NCBI RefSeq assembly: GCF_000423365.1
Contig: NZ_AUHV01000003.1
Span: 558,001-622,000, forward strand
Source of the DNA: Maritalea myrionectae DSM 19524
Lineage (GTDB): Bacteria; Pseudomonadota; Alphaproteobacteria; Rhizobiales; Devosiaceae
Direction of reading: 5' to 3'
DNA length: 64,000 nucleotides
Shown: piece after piece, positions 8,835 to 16,893 of the stretch
How the letters are laid out: every line of letters begins with the position of its first letter
How positions within the stretch are numbered: position 1 is the stretch's first letter
Made by a program: the position numbers and the translations under genes
Notes under the pieces: generated by a model
What the model saw: the letters and a program-made list of their open reading frames with translations, nothing else
The model's database searches: none
Told to the model about the DNA's origin: nothing

Positions 8835-9020
8835 TAGATGGTTCCAGGGCGTTCTAACGACAAACTGGATGAAAAGGGAATATGGTGCGATCGACCCAAA
8901 CAGGGGATCAAGTCCATAGCTGCCCCCGCAACTGTGAGCGGATAGCGAGCTGAGATCACCACTGGCCAAGTGCCGGGAAGGTTCAGACATCGCAATGACC
9001 CGCAAGTCAGGAGACCTGCC
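8835..9020 (+). promoter_or_regulatory. Cobalamin (AdoCbl) riboswitch
   Basis: All conserved blocks of the B12 aptamer occur in order: TGGTTCC, GGATGAAAAGGGAA, the B12 box region AAGTCCATAGCTGCCCCCGC followed by AACTGTGAGCGG, CCACTGG, GCCGGGAAGG, and the closing GACCCGCAAGTCAGGAGACC-TGCC. Binding of adenosylcobalamin to such elements normally shuts off expression of the downstream gene. Here that is the CbiX/ferredoxin-like gene. A CGGG/CCCG pairing (about 9042-9056) lies just before the AAGGAG ribosome site at 9061-9065 and may serve as expression platform. Confidence 0.95.
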
Positions 9021-9071
9021 ATCGCATAATATCAACCACAATCGGGCGGGGTGTCCCGGTAAGGAGTAGCG

Positions 9072-9161
9072 ATGAATATTCTTGCGGCCATTTGGCCCAT
9101 TCAAAATTGCTGTACCGTACCCACCCTGGGGAGCGGACAATGCAATTTGAAATCTTCCTAG
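9072..9161 (+). CDS. Possible 29-residue leader ORF
   Basis: An ATG at 9072 is preceded by a consensus Shine-Dalgarno (AAGGAG ending 9065-9066) directly after the riboswitch platform, which is stronger than that of the next gene. The frame runs 29 codons (starts MNILAAIWPIQ, contains two adjacent Cys) and stops with TAG at 9159-9161, overlapping the beginning of the CbiX/ferredoxin-like gene in another frame. It may be a coupling leader or chance. I do not recognise the peptide. Confidence 0.35.
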   Translation: MNILAAIWPIQNCCTVPTLGSGQCNLKSS

Positions 9162-9886
9162 TTAGTGCAAGTTACGTATCAAACCGCAAATTTGCGGCGT
9201 TAGCAGAAACTTTAGTGGCGGCGAATGAAACGCCGTGTGACGTGGTGCGCCTTGAGCACCAAGGCGACCATATGTTCAATGCGCTGGATCGCGCCTTGGC
9301 CAATGGCGCAACGCGAATTGTTCTGCGGCCTATTGGCATTCCCTTTTCGCAAAGCCTGCGCAAATGGGTGCCGAACGCAGCGGCAGATTGGCTCACCCGC
9401 CAGCCTGCCCATCAGGTAAAATTGGCGATTGCGGCCGATCTTGATGAAGATCAGGAATTGCTCAAACTGGTGGCCAACCGCCCCTATCGAGCTGAACCAA
9501 TCGCACCCAAAATTGACGGCATGAATGGCAAAGGTTGGGATGAACCACCGGCCTATGAGCATCATTTGCTGGTGTGTACAGGCCCGCGTTGCCATATGCG
9601 CGGCAGCTTTGGTCTGCTCGAGCCCCTCAAAGCCGCTGTGCAACAAGCTGGCCTCGGCTCGAAATGCTTGATCGCCAGCACGGGTTGTCTGTTTCCCTGC
9701 AACAATGGTCCTGTGGTGGTTCATTACCCCAAGGGCGACTGGTATCAGCTCAATTCAGAACAGGACGTGGCAAAGTTCGTCGATGACGTGCTGATCCATC
9801 AGCGCACATCACCATTGCGTCTGCCCTTCGCACCGACACCGGCTGAACCATCGCCGGAGAAGGCAATGCTGCATGCCAACGAGTGA
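9140..9886 (+). CDS. CbiX-like domain fused to thioredoxin-like [2Fe-2S] domain (DUF1636 type)
   Basis: 248 residues from the ATG at 9140 (protein beginning MQFEIFLVSASYV), which has GGGAG eight bases upstream; an upstream frame start at 9092 lacks one. The first ~110 residues resemble the sirohydrochlorin cobaltochelatase/CbiX fold (ALDRALANGATRIVLRPIGI with the following SQSLRKW). Residues ~140-215 form a thioredoxin-like ferredoxin with four cysteines in the pattern C146-x4-C151 ... C183-x3-C187, followed by GPVVVHYPKGDWY, a hallmark of that family. It is the first large gene after the cobalamin riboswitch, so it belongs to cobalt or corrinoid metabolism: cobalt insertion or delivery is the likely role, not shown. 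The family His pair of classical CbiX is not evident, so chelatase activity is doubtful. Confidence 0.78.
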   Translation: MQFEIFLVSASYVSNRKFAALAETLVAANETPCDVVRLEHQGDHMFNALDRALANGATRIVLRPIGIPFSQSLRKWVPNAAADWLTRQPAHQVKLAIAADLDEDQELLKLVANRPYRAEPIAPKIDGMNGKGWDEPPAYEHHLLVCTGPRCHMRGSFGLLEPLKAAVQQAGLGSKCLIASTGCLFPCNNGPVVVHYPKGDWYQLNSEQDVAKFVDDVLIHQRTSPLRLPFAPTPAEPSPEKAMLHANE

Positions 9887-9937
9887 AGCTGAGCACAAAA
9901 AATAGCAGGCAATTCACACTTGCCAACCGCACAACAC

Positions 9938-9955
9938 GTAATGTAATAACATTAC
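9938..9955. promoter_or_regulatory. Zur-box-like palindrome upstream of the ABC transporter
   Basis: GTAATGT (9938-9944) - AATA - ACATTAC (9949-9955) is a perfect 7-bp inverted repeat with a 4-bp spacer, 23 bp before the binding-protein ATG. As I remember it, this closely resembles the Zur (zinc uptake regulator) box of alphaproteobacteria. It splits the riboswitch gene from the transporter genes, which may therefore have their own zinc-responsive promoter. Confidence 0.55.
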
Positions 9956-9978
9956 AAAAATGAATTGAAGACAGAATA

Positions 9979-10920
9979 ATGATCAAAAAAATTGCACTTT
10001 CCGCCGTCATCTCCACTCTTATGGCATCGCCATCATTTGCCGACACAATTGAATATGAAAGCTGTGGCGTGCCCATCACCATTGAGGAAGCGCCCACCCG
10101 TGCCATCACCCTCAACCAACAGGCAACCGAGGTGATGCTCGCCCTTGGGTTGGAAGATCACATGGTCGGCACCGCCTATTTGGAAGATGAAATCCCCGCG
10201 CAATGGCAAGACGCATATAATCAGGTGCCCGTCATCGCGGAAAACTATCCCGCCAAAGAAGTGGTGTTAATTGAAGAACCAGACTTTTTGTTTGCAGGCT
10301 TTGCCTCCGCCTTTGCAGAGAAAAATGTTGGCACGCAAGAGGAGTGGAACGGGCGGAACGTCGCTACCTATTTGGTGGACGCCTCTTGCGATCAGTACAA
10401 TCCGAAGAACGTGCCTGTCACCACAGCGCCGATCCTAAAAGACATTAAAATCATTGGCGACATATTTGGCGTTAAAGACCGCGCAGAGCAATTGATGGCA
10501 GAAACCGCCACCCGCATTGAAAAAGTCCGCACCCTCAACCCAGGTGCAGGGCGCTCTGCCTTTTTCTACGATAGCGACGATGACCCTGTTTACACGGCTG
10601 GGTGCTGTGGCAGCCCTGCCCTGCTCATGCGCATTCTGGGCTTGAACAGCATCAGCGATGACATTGAAGGTCGCTGGGTGAATGTCGGTTGGGAGCATGT
10701 TGTGCAGCACGATCCAGAGATTATCGTGATCAATGATGCGGTTTGGTCGCCGGCCGATGAGAAAATCCAAAAGCTAAAAACTGACCCCGTATTGGCGCAA
10801 CTGCAGGCGGTTAAAAATGAACGTTTTGTGATTATCCCCTTCTCCCAAACAGTGTTGGGCATGCGCTTTACCGACGGCGTGGAAAACCTCGCGCAACAGA
10901 TCGAAGAGTTGGACCAATAA
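9979..10920 (+). CDS. Periplasmic binding protein, FecB/BtuF-like
   Basis: 313 residues. A Sec signal peptide is clear (MIKKIALSAVISTLMASPSFA, cleavage after A21); there is no lipobox Cys. The mature part has the two-lobe helical-backbone binding fold of class-III binding proteins: PTRAITLNQQATEVMLALGL near the start, an EPDFLFAG strand, and WEHVVQHDPEIIVIND near residue 240. Family members carry cobalamin, haem or siderophore-type metal chelates. A CC pair (AGCCGS, about residue 210) could touch a metal. Behind a cobalamin-riboswitch gene its ligand could be a corrinoid or cobalt chelate; the Zur-like box argues for a zinc chelate. Both are inferences. Confidence 0.85.
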   Translation: MIKKIALSAVISTLMASPSFADTIEYESCGVPITIEEAPTRAITLNQQATEVMLALGLEDHMVGTAYLEDEIPAQWQDAYNQVPVIAENYPAKEVVLIEEPDFLFAGFASAFAEKNVGTQEEWNGRNVATYLVDASCDQYNPKNVPVTTAPILKDIKIIGDIFGVKDRAEQLMAETATRIEKVRTLNPGAGRSAFFYDSDDDPVYTAGCCGSPALLMRILGLNSISDDIEGRWVNVGWEHVVQHDPEIIVINDAVWSPADEKIQKLKTDPVLAQLQAVKNERFVIIPFSQTVLGMRFTDGVENLAQQIEELDQ

Positions 10921-10921
10921 G

Positions 10922-11932
10922 ATGCAGGCGGCGCGGCTTCCTCTCATCACAATCGGTGCCTGTATCGCCTTATTTGCCATGGTGATTGCGGGCACCTTTT
11001 GGGGCACCGCGCCCATTCCTTGGGATCAAAAACTCGCGGTGTTGCTGCGTGCGCCAGAGGCCAAATCGAGCCTCACCATGATCATATGGGAATGGCGATT
11101 GCCGCGCGTCTTGGCCTGTGCCGTGGTCGGCGCCGCTTTGGCGCTGAGCGGCACACTCATTCAAACAGCCCTGCGCAACCCGCTGGCCGATCCCTATTTG
11201 CTGGGCTTGTCTTCAGGCGCTTCAGCCGCAGCCGTGGCGGCAATCATTTGGCTACCAGCGGGCATCGTCGCAGCCTTTGGTTTGCCGCTAATCGCCTTTT
11301 TGGGTGCCGCAGCGGCTTTCGCCTTCACTCTTTTGATGGCCTATAGCCGCGAACGCCCCATGGACCGACTGCTGGTGATCCTGGCCGGTGTGGCGGTCTC
11401 ATTGTTGTTTCAATCCTTCACCGCATTCCTGCTCCACATTTCTGAGCCAAATGCCGCCAAGGCGGCGCTCAACTGGCTGATGGGTTCAGCCGCAGGCACC
11501 AACTGGAATGATTTACCGCTGATCACCATCGCTACACTTATCGTTGCCGCAATGGCACTCACCCAACATAGACAATTGGATGCATTATTGATGGGCGACG
11601 CGCGCGCCACATCACTCGGCGTAGCCACAGGACCACTCAAACTCTCGATATTTTTGGCAACTGCTCTCCTGACGGGCCTCAGCGTTTCCATCATGGGCAT
11701 TGTGGGTTTTGTCGGGCTGATCGTGCCGCATTTAGCGCGGCAATTGTGTGGCTCCGGCCACAAAAACCTCATTCCCCTTGCCATGATTTTCGGCGCCCTT
11801 ATTCTGACCTTTACCGACCTGCTATGCCGCACATTGCTGGCCCCGAGCGAACTGCCCTTGGCGGTGCTGCTCGCCTTGTTCGCCACGCCCCCTTTTATCT
11901 TTATTCTAAGGCAGACACGCCATGTTGCATAA
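10922..11932 (+). CDS. FecCD/BtuC-family ABC permease
   Basis: 336 residues, about ten membrane helices, matching the FecCD/BtuC family in length and motifs: RLPRVLACAVVGAALALSGT (first helices), RNPLADPYLLGLSSGAS, and GIVGFVGLIVPHLARQL near residue 260, which is the ATPase-coupling region. It forms a homodimeric channel in the inner membrane for the metal-chelate or corrinoid ligand. It starts one base after the binding-protein stop codon and its 3' end overlaps the ATPase gene by 11 bp, so the three genes are one operon. Confidence 0.93.
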   Translation: MQAARLPLITIGACIALFAMVIAGTFWGTAPIPWDQKLAVLLRAPEAKSSLTMIIWEWRLPRVLACAVVGAALALSGTLIQTALRNPLADPYLLGLSSGASAAAVAAIIWLPAGIVAAFGLPLIAFLGAAAAFAFTLLMAYSRERPMDRLLVILAGVAVSLLFQSFTAFLLHISEPNAAKAALNWLMGSAAGTNWNDLPLITIATLIVAAMALTQHRQLDALLMGDARATSLGVATGPLKLSIFLATALLTGLSVSIMGIVGFVGLIVPHLARQLCGSGHKNLIPLAMIFGALILTFTDLLCRTLLAPSELPLAVLLALFATPPFIFILRQTRHVA

Positions 11933-12710
11933 AGCGCCAACTCCACACACTAATGCGATTTTCAAATTGAACAATGTTGGCTTTTCAATCGGCAGCAAAG
12001 CGCTGGTGCAGGACTGCACATTCGAGGTGCTCCAAGGCAGTTTTATGGGCCTTCTCGGCCCCAATGGCGCAGGCAAATCATCCTTGCTGCGTCTGCTCTA
12101 TCGCGAAAAGAAACCCACCGCTGGCAGCATTGAGGCATTCGGTGTGCCGCTCGAAAACTGGAGCCGCAAAGGCTTTGCCGCCAAAGTGGGCACTGTGCTG
12201 CAGGAAAAGGCGCAATTGGCTGGCCTCACCATCGCACAGGTCGCTGGGTTGGGCCTGTTTCCGCTCTCCTGCGCCAAACAGGAGGAAGCCGAGCGTATTC
12301 GCGAAGCCCTGGAGTTGGTTGAGCTATGGGACCGACGCGACGAAAATGCCGGTTATTTATCCGGTGGCGAACAGCAGCGTTTGTTTTTTGCCCAAATCTT
12401 GGCGCTTGATCCGGAAGTCTATGTGCTGGATGAGCCCAATAATCACCTGGATATCTATTTTCAGATCAGGTTGCTGGACCATATCAAAGCCAAAGGCAAA
12501 ACCGTTATCGCCTCATTTCACGACATCAATTTGGCCGCACGCTATTGCGACAGTGCAGTGCTGATGCACGAATCCGAAATGGTGGCCAAAGGGCCTTTGG
12601 CCGATGTGCTCTCGCCAGAACGGCTAAAAGGCGTCTACCGGGTTGATGCTGAGTTTTCCAACAGCGCCATTGCGATAAACGCCCCCGTCAATCAATTTGC
12701 GATGCGCTAA
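11922..12710 (+). CDS. FecE/BtuD-like ABC ATPase
   Basis: 262 residues with Walker A LGPNGAGKSS (about 49-57), Q-loop QEKAQ, signature LSGGEQQR, Walker B VYVLDEPNNHLD and the switch His in SFHDINLA. It energises import through the FecCD-type permease. The frame overlaps the permease by 11 bp; a start a little further downstream cannot be excluded because the N-terminal dozen residues are not typical. The stop codon is buried in a hairpin shared with the convergent universal stress gene. Confidence 0.92.
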   Translation: MLHKAPTPHTNAIFKLNNVGFSIGSKALVQDCTFEVLQGSFMGLLGPNGAGKSSLLRLLYREKKPTAGSIEAFGVPLENWSRKGFAAKVGTVLQEKAQLAGLTIAQVAGLGLFPLSCAKQEEAERIREALELVELWDRRDENAGYLSGGEQQRLFFAQILALDPEVYVLDEPNNHLDIYFQIRLLDHIKAKGKTVIASFHDINLAARYCDSAVLMHESEMVAKGPLADVLSPERLKGVYRVDAEFSNSAIAINAPVNQFAMR

Positions 12711-12720
12711 ACCTAGCGCA
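12703..12720. other. Hairpin holding both convergent stop codons
   Basis: TGCGCTA (12703-12709) - AACC - TAGCGCA (12714-12720) is a perfect 7-bp stem with a 4-base loop. The ABC ATPase stop (TAA, 12708-12710) and the UspA stop (TAG on the minus strand, 12713-12715) both lie inside it. No T-run follows on either strand, so it is more likely a 3'-end stabiliser than a full terminator. Confidence 0.5.
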
Positions 12721-13144
12721 CCACATAAACGGAGCAGGTAGAGTGGCGCACAACGCGCGCCGCATTCGGCCCCAAAAGGAAATCACGAAAGTCCGGCTTA
12801 TGCGCACCGATCACAATAAGATCAGTGCCAGCCTTCTTCGCCGTGTGCAAAATTTCCTCATAGGCGTTGCCCACAGACACGATGTGGCGCACATCCTTGT
12901 TCGCCTCAGCACCAACAACACTTTCTGCCACCTTAATAAGGTGATCATGCGCTGCCGCTTTCATCTTATCTGTGTGATCAGCTTCAAAATAGCTGCCGAC
13001 AACACTCATGCCATAGTCCGGCACCACCGTGATCACATCTAGACGTGCATCGTCCAACTTGGCCAAACGATAAGCCTCTTCCAAGATATGCTTTTCATCA
13101 TCAGGCCGATTGATATCGACCGCACATAAAACCGATTTACTCAT
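12713..13144 (-). CDS. Universal stress protein, UspA family
   Basis: 143 residues, the single-domain Usp length. N-terminal strand SVLCAVDINRPDDEKHILEEA, conserved V-x-G-N-A-Y-EEI at the centre, and the ATP-loop region IGAHKPDFRDFLLGPNAARVV, where the second Gly and the small residues of the usual GxxG-9x-G(S/T) loop are partly kept. It overlaps the preceding TRAP permease stop by one base (TAATG). Usp proteins are commonly encoded with TRAP transporters in alphaproteobacteria and may regulate transport in response to ATP; that role is family knowledge, not shown here. Confidence 0.88.
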   Translation of the reverse strand: MSKSVLCAVDINRPDDEKHILEEAYRLAKLDDARLDVITVVPDYGMSVVGSYFEADHTDKMKAAAHDHLIKVAESVVGAEANKDVRHIVSVGNAYEEILHTAKKAGTDLIVIGAHKPDFRDFLLGPNAARVVRHSTCSVYVVR

Positions 13145-15756
13145 TATGCACTCACCTCCCTCAAGGTTTTTGCACGCCGCGACTGCAAGAACGCCACAAA
13201 TCCAAGCAAGATAAATGTTGGAATAAACATCAGTTCTTGCGGCAATTGTTGCACCCGCACTTTCGCTTCCTGCAAGGTCACAGGCTGATCACCATAAAAG
13301 TCGAAGTCACTCATCTTGTCGAAATATGGAGTGCCCGGGAAGGGTTCTTCCATGAGCAATTGATCACCCTCGGCCATAAAGGCCAATCCGAGCGCATCCA
13401 AACGTTCATCAGCAGTGGTGCCTTCATTAAAGTTCAGCACCAAGGTGCGTTCTTTTGGCTCGCCCGTGTCAAAATCCGGCCCGCTCACAACGATCCGCAT
13501 TTCTTTATCGGCATCAACCGAGCCTACTGTTTCAGTGAAGGCAGCAGATGCCACATCACGATATGGTGGTTGAACTTGGTCCATAAAGAAATCGGGACGG
13601 AACAACGCGAAGGCGATCAACACCAGCGCAACACTTTCCCAGATCCGGCTTTTCGTGAGGAACCACCCCATGGTGCCTGCGGTAAAGACCAATATGGCTA
13701 TGGTCGCGACCACAAATACGATGATCCCTTGCCACCACGTCACATCGATCAACAACAAATCTGTGTTGAAGATAAAGAAGAACGGCAGCGCCACTGTGCG
13801 CAATGAATAGAAGAACGCGATAAAGCCCGTGCGGATCGCGTCGCCGCCTGAAACGGCCGCGGCCGCGAAACTCGCCAGCCCCACCGGGGGCGTCACGTCC
13901 GCCATGATCCCGAAATAGAACACGAACAAGTGGACCGCGATCAACGGCACAATCAAACCAGATTGTGCGCCCAATTCCACAACAACACCGGCCATCAAAC
14001 TCGACACCACGATATAGTTCGCCGTGGTCGGCAAGCCCATGCCCAAAATCAGCGAGAGCATGCCAACAAAAATCAGCATCAGGATCAAATTACCGCCCGA
14101 GATCAACTCAACCAAGTCGGCCATCACTTGGCCAATGCCCGTCAACGTCACCGTGCCCACAATGATGCCAGCGGTGGCCGTCGCTAGGCCAATGCCAATC
14201 ATATTGCGTGCGCCTTCAATCAACCCTGCAATCAAATCCATGATGCCCAGCTTGACCTTTTCGCCATAATCACCGGCATTGCGGAAAATGGCTTTCAGCG
14301 GACGCTGTGTCAGCAAGATGACAAACAGCAGTGAAGTCGCCCAGAAGGCCGACAACCCTGGTGATTTTTGCTCAATCATCAAGAAGTAGACCAGCACCAC
14401 AATTGGCAACAGATAATAAAGACCGGCTTTATAAATCTCAGCGATTTCAGGCAGCTCAACATCTTCCGAGTTTGGATCATCTGGCACCAGATCGTCTGTT
14501 TTTGAAGCCAACCAAACCAAGCCGACATAGGCCATAAACAACATCAGCGCCAAGACCCAGCCTGCATTCTCCGGCACCAAAGCCGTGACCCAGCGCACTG
14601 GATATTGAATGCCGTAACAAAGCGCTGCAAAGCCAGCAAAGAACGCGGCCATGCCACCGATCGTGCGGCCAACAGAAACGACCTTATTGCCCAAAGTCGG
14701 CATGTTGCGTTTCACCGCTTCAAGGTGAACGATATAGACCAAAGCAATGTAAGAAATGGTTGCAGGGAGGAAGGCATGGGTGATCACTTCCACATAGGAA
14801 ATGCCCACATATTCCACCATCAAGAACGCCGCAGCGCCCATCACAGGGGGCATGATTTGCCCGTTCACCGATGAGGCCACTTCAACCGAACCGGCCTGCT
14901 CGCTGGTAAACCCAACGCGCTTCATCAAAGGAATAGTGAAAGTACCCGTGGTCACCACGTTTGCGATGGACGACCCGGAAATCAAACCCGTCGCCGCGGA
15001 ACCAACCACCGCCGCTTTCGCCGGACCACCTTTAAGGTGCCCCAAAGCGCCGAAGGCCATTTTAATGAAATAGTTGCCCGCGCCAGCCTTATCCAAAAGC
15101 GCGCCGAACAACACAAATAGGAACACAAATTTCGTCGACACCCCAAGCGCAATGCCGAACACGCCCTCTGAAGTGATCCACATATGGCTCATGGCTTTCT
15201 TCAGCGATGCGCCCTTCCAGCGCATAACTTCAGGCACCCAATCAGAAGAGCCAAAAAACACATAGAGCATAAAGATCGTGGCGATGATGGCCATTGCCGG
15301 GCCAAGCGCCCGCCTTGTGCCTTCAAACAAAATCAAAACACCGACAAGGGCCACCCACTTGTCAGTATCGTCAGCCAGCCCACCGGCGGCGACAATTTTG
15401 TCGTAAAAGAAAAAACCGTAAAGGGCGATAAAGGCACCCAAAATGCCCAAAATCCAGTCTTGCACCGGGATTTTATGGCGCGGACTCGATTTGAGCGCAG
15501 GATAGGCCATAAAGGCCAAAAATAGGGCAAAGGCCAAATGCAATTGCCGCGAGTTATTGATCAAATCACTGGGCAAAATATAGTTTGAAAGTGGAGACGC
15601 AAGCGCGACCTGAAAAACGGACCACACCAAAGCCACAACCGCCAGAAACAAACCAACGGCCCCTTCAGGGGAACGCGAACCAGCGTCACTCGACGCGACC
15701 AACTCCTGCAGTTCAGCTTCGCTCAGCCCTCTGCCATTATCCGAATTCTTGACCAT
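13144..15756 (-). CDS. TRAP transporter fused permease (4TM/12TM) with DUF3394 tail
   Basis: 870 residues from the ATG at 15756, which has GGGGGAG in good position; an upstream frame start at 15825 is not supported. The protein fuses the small (DctQ-like) and large (DctM-like) TRAP membrane subunits, with roughly 17-18 hydrophobic helices; the GSAATGLISGSSIANVVTTG and MGLPTTANYIVVSS stretches (each read with its flanking residues) are the re-entrant binding motifs. The C-terminal ~140 residues are a soluble segment of DUF3394 type ending in a final helix. It uses an ion gradient to import the ligand delivered by the TAXI protein at 15897. Substrate unknown; neighbours suggest an amine-bearing acid. 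Confidence 0.93.
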   Translation of the reverse strand: MVKNSDNGRGLSEAELQELVASSDAGSRSPEGAVGLFLAVVALVWSVFQVALASPLSNYILPSDLINNSRQLHLAFALFLAFMAYPALKSSPRHKIPVQDWILGILGAFIALYGFFFYDKIVAAGGLADDTDKWVALVGVLILFEGTRRALGPAMAIIATIFMLYVFFGSSDWVPEVMRWKGASLKKAMSHMWITSEGVFGIALGVSTKFVFLFVLFGALLDKAGAGNYFIKMAFGALGHLKGGPAKAAVVGSAATGLISGSSIANVVTTGTFTIPLMKRVGFTSEQAGSVEVASSVNGQIMPPVMGAAAFLMVEYVGISYVEVITHAFLPATISYIALVYIVHLEAVKRNMPTLGNKVVSVGRTIGGMAAFFAGFAALCYGIQYPVRWVTALVPENAGWVLALMLFMAYVGLVWLASKTDDLVPDDPNSEDVELPEIAEIYKAGLYYLLPIVVLVYFLMIEQKSPGLSAFWATSLLFVILLTQRPLKAIFRNAGDYGEKVKLGIMDLIAGLIEGARNMIGIGLATATAGIIVGTVTLTGIGQVMADLVELISGGNLILMLIFVGMLSLILGMGLPTTANYIVVSSLMAGVVVELGAQSGLIVPLIAVHLFVFYFGIMADVTPPVGLASFAAAAVSGGDAIRTGFIAFFYSLRTVALPFFFIFNTDLLLIDVTWWQGIIVFVVATIAILVFTAGTMGWFLTKSRIWESVALVLIAFALFRPDFFMDQVQPPYRDVASAAFTETVGSVDADKEMRIVVSGPDFDTGEPKERTLVLNFNEGTTADERLDALGLAFMAEGDQLLMEEPFPGTPYFDKMSDFDFYGDQPVTLQEAKVRVQQLPQELMFIPTFILLGFVAFLQSRRAKTLREVSA

Positions 15757-15843
15757 TTTCTCCCCCTTAGAAAACCTTTTGCCTGAGCTTAGAGCCGCAA
15801 AGCACAAAGCGCCGTCCCCATGCACAGTATTTAACTATGCCGT

Positions 15844-15877
15844 AAAAAATGGCAGGGGCGCAAATCGGCCCCCGCCA
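15844..15877 (-). terminator. Hairpin plus T-run between TAXI binding protein and permease
   Basis: On the minus strand GGCGGGGGC pairs with GCCCCTGCC (one G-U) around an 8-base loop and is followed by A then TTTTTT (complement of 15844-15849). It lies 20 bp after the TAXI stop codon, where it should cut back transcription into the permease. Confidence 0.75.
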
Positions 15878-15896
15878 CGCTGTTGATAAGTATGAC

Positions 15897-16865
15897 TTAT
15901 TCAATCCAGCCTTGTTCGCGATAATATTTCGCGGCGCCATCATGCAATGGTGCTGAAAGGCCAGCAGTTGCCATTTCTTGAGGATCAAGATTTGCAAAAG
16001 CAGGGTGCAGCTGTTTGAAGTCATCGAAGTTTTCGAAAACTGATTTAACAACTGTGTACACAGCTTCTTCAGACACGTTGGTTGAGGTCACAAATGTTGC
16101 GCCGACACCAAATGTTGATGTGTCTTCATCATTGCCGCGATACATGCCACCAGGAATGGTTGCTGTCCGGTAGAATGAATTGTCATTGATCAAGCCAGTT
16201 ACAGCTTCACCGTCAACATTCACCAACACTGAATCACATGAAGTTGTGGCTTCCTGGATTGAACCGGATGGGTGACCAACGGTGTAAACCATCGCGTCGA
16301 TTTGGTTATCACAAAGGGCAGCAGACTGTTCGGCTGCTTTCAACTCTGTGGCCAACTCGAAATCATCCATTGTCCAGCCTTTGGCTTCCATCAACACTTC
16401 CATAGTGCCGCGTTGGCCTGAACCTGGGTTACCAATGTTCACGCGCTTGCCTTTGAGGTCGTCAAAGTTTGTCACGCCAGAATCGGCACGTGCCACAACG
16501 GTGAAAGGCTCTGGGTGCACAGAGAATACAGCGCGCAGCTCTTCAAACGGACCAGCTTCTTCAAAGCGTGATGTGCCGTTATAGGCGTGATATTGCCAGT
16601 CAGACTGAGCCACACCAAATTCCAACTCGCCTTCGCGAATGGTGTTGATGTTGTAAACAGAACCGCCTGTAGATTCTACTGAACAGCGGATGCCGTGATC
16701 TTTGCGGCCTTTATTGACCAAACGACAAATCGCACCACCTGTTGGGTAGTAAACGCCGGTAACACCGCCGGTACCGATGGTCACAAACTCCTCAGCTTGA
16801 GCAGTTGGCACAACCATAGCGCCAGCAATTGCCGCAACGGCAAAAGTTTTAAGGTACTTATTCAT
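15897..16865 (-). CDS. TAXI-family TRAP solute-binding protein
   Basis: 322 residues from the ATG at 16865 (MNKYLKTF), which has GGAGG eight bases upstream; the longer frame to 16982 reads through the end of the regulator gene. Signal peptide to A24 (AQA|EE). The mature start VTIGTGGVTGVYYPTGGAIC and the later ARADSGVTNFDDLKGKRVN are typical TAXI (TRAP-associated extracytoplasmic immunogenic) motifs. It delivers ligand to the fused permease. The gene is followed by an intrinsic-terminator-like hairpin, and an RpiR regulator gene ends 28 bp upstream on the same strand. Confidence 0.93.
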   Translation of the reverse strand: MNKYLKTFAVAAIAGAMVVPTAQAEEFVTIGTGGVTGVYYPTGGAICRLVNKGRKDHGIRCSVESTGGSVYNINTIREGELEFGVAQSDWQYHAYNGTSRFEEAGPFEELRAVFSVHPEPFTVVARADSGVTNFDDLKGKRVNIGNPGSGQRGTMEVLMEAKGWTMDDFELATELKAAEQSAALCDNQIDAMVYTVGHPSGSIQEATTSCDSVLVNVDGEAVTGLINDNSFYRTATIPGGMYRGNDEDTSTFGVGATFVTSTNVSEEAVYTVVKSVFENFDDFKQLHPAFANLDPQEMATAGLSAPLHDGAAKYYREQGWIE

Positions 16866-16893
16866 AAGACCTCCCTTTAAAGTTAGACTAGTT

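Noticed and set aside
15757-15825. Longer start of the fused TRAP permease
   Set aside because: The start at 15756 has a strong GGGGGAG; the extension lies in the gap with the hairpin region and does not resemble the family.
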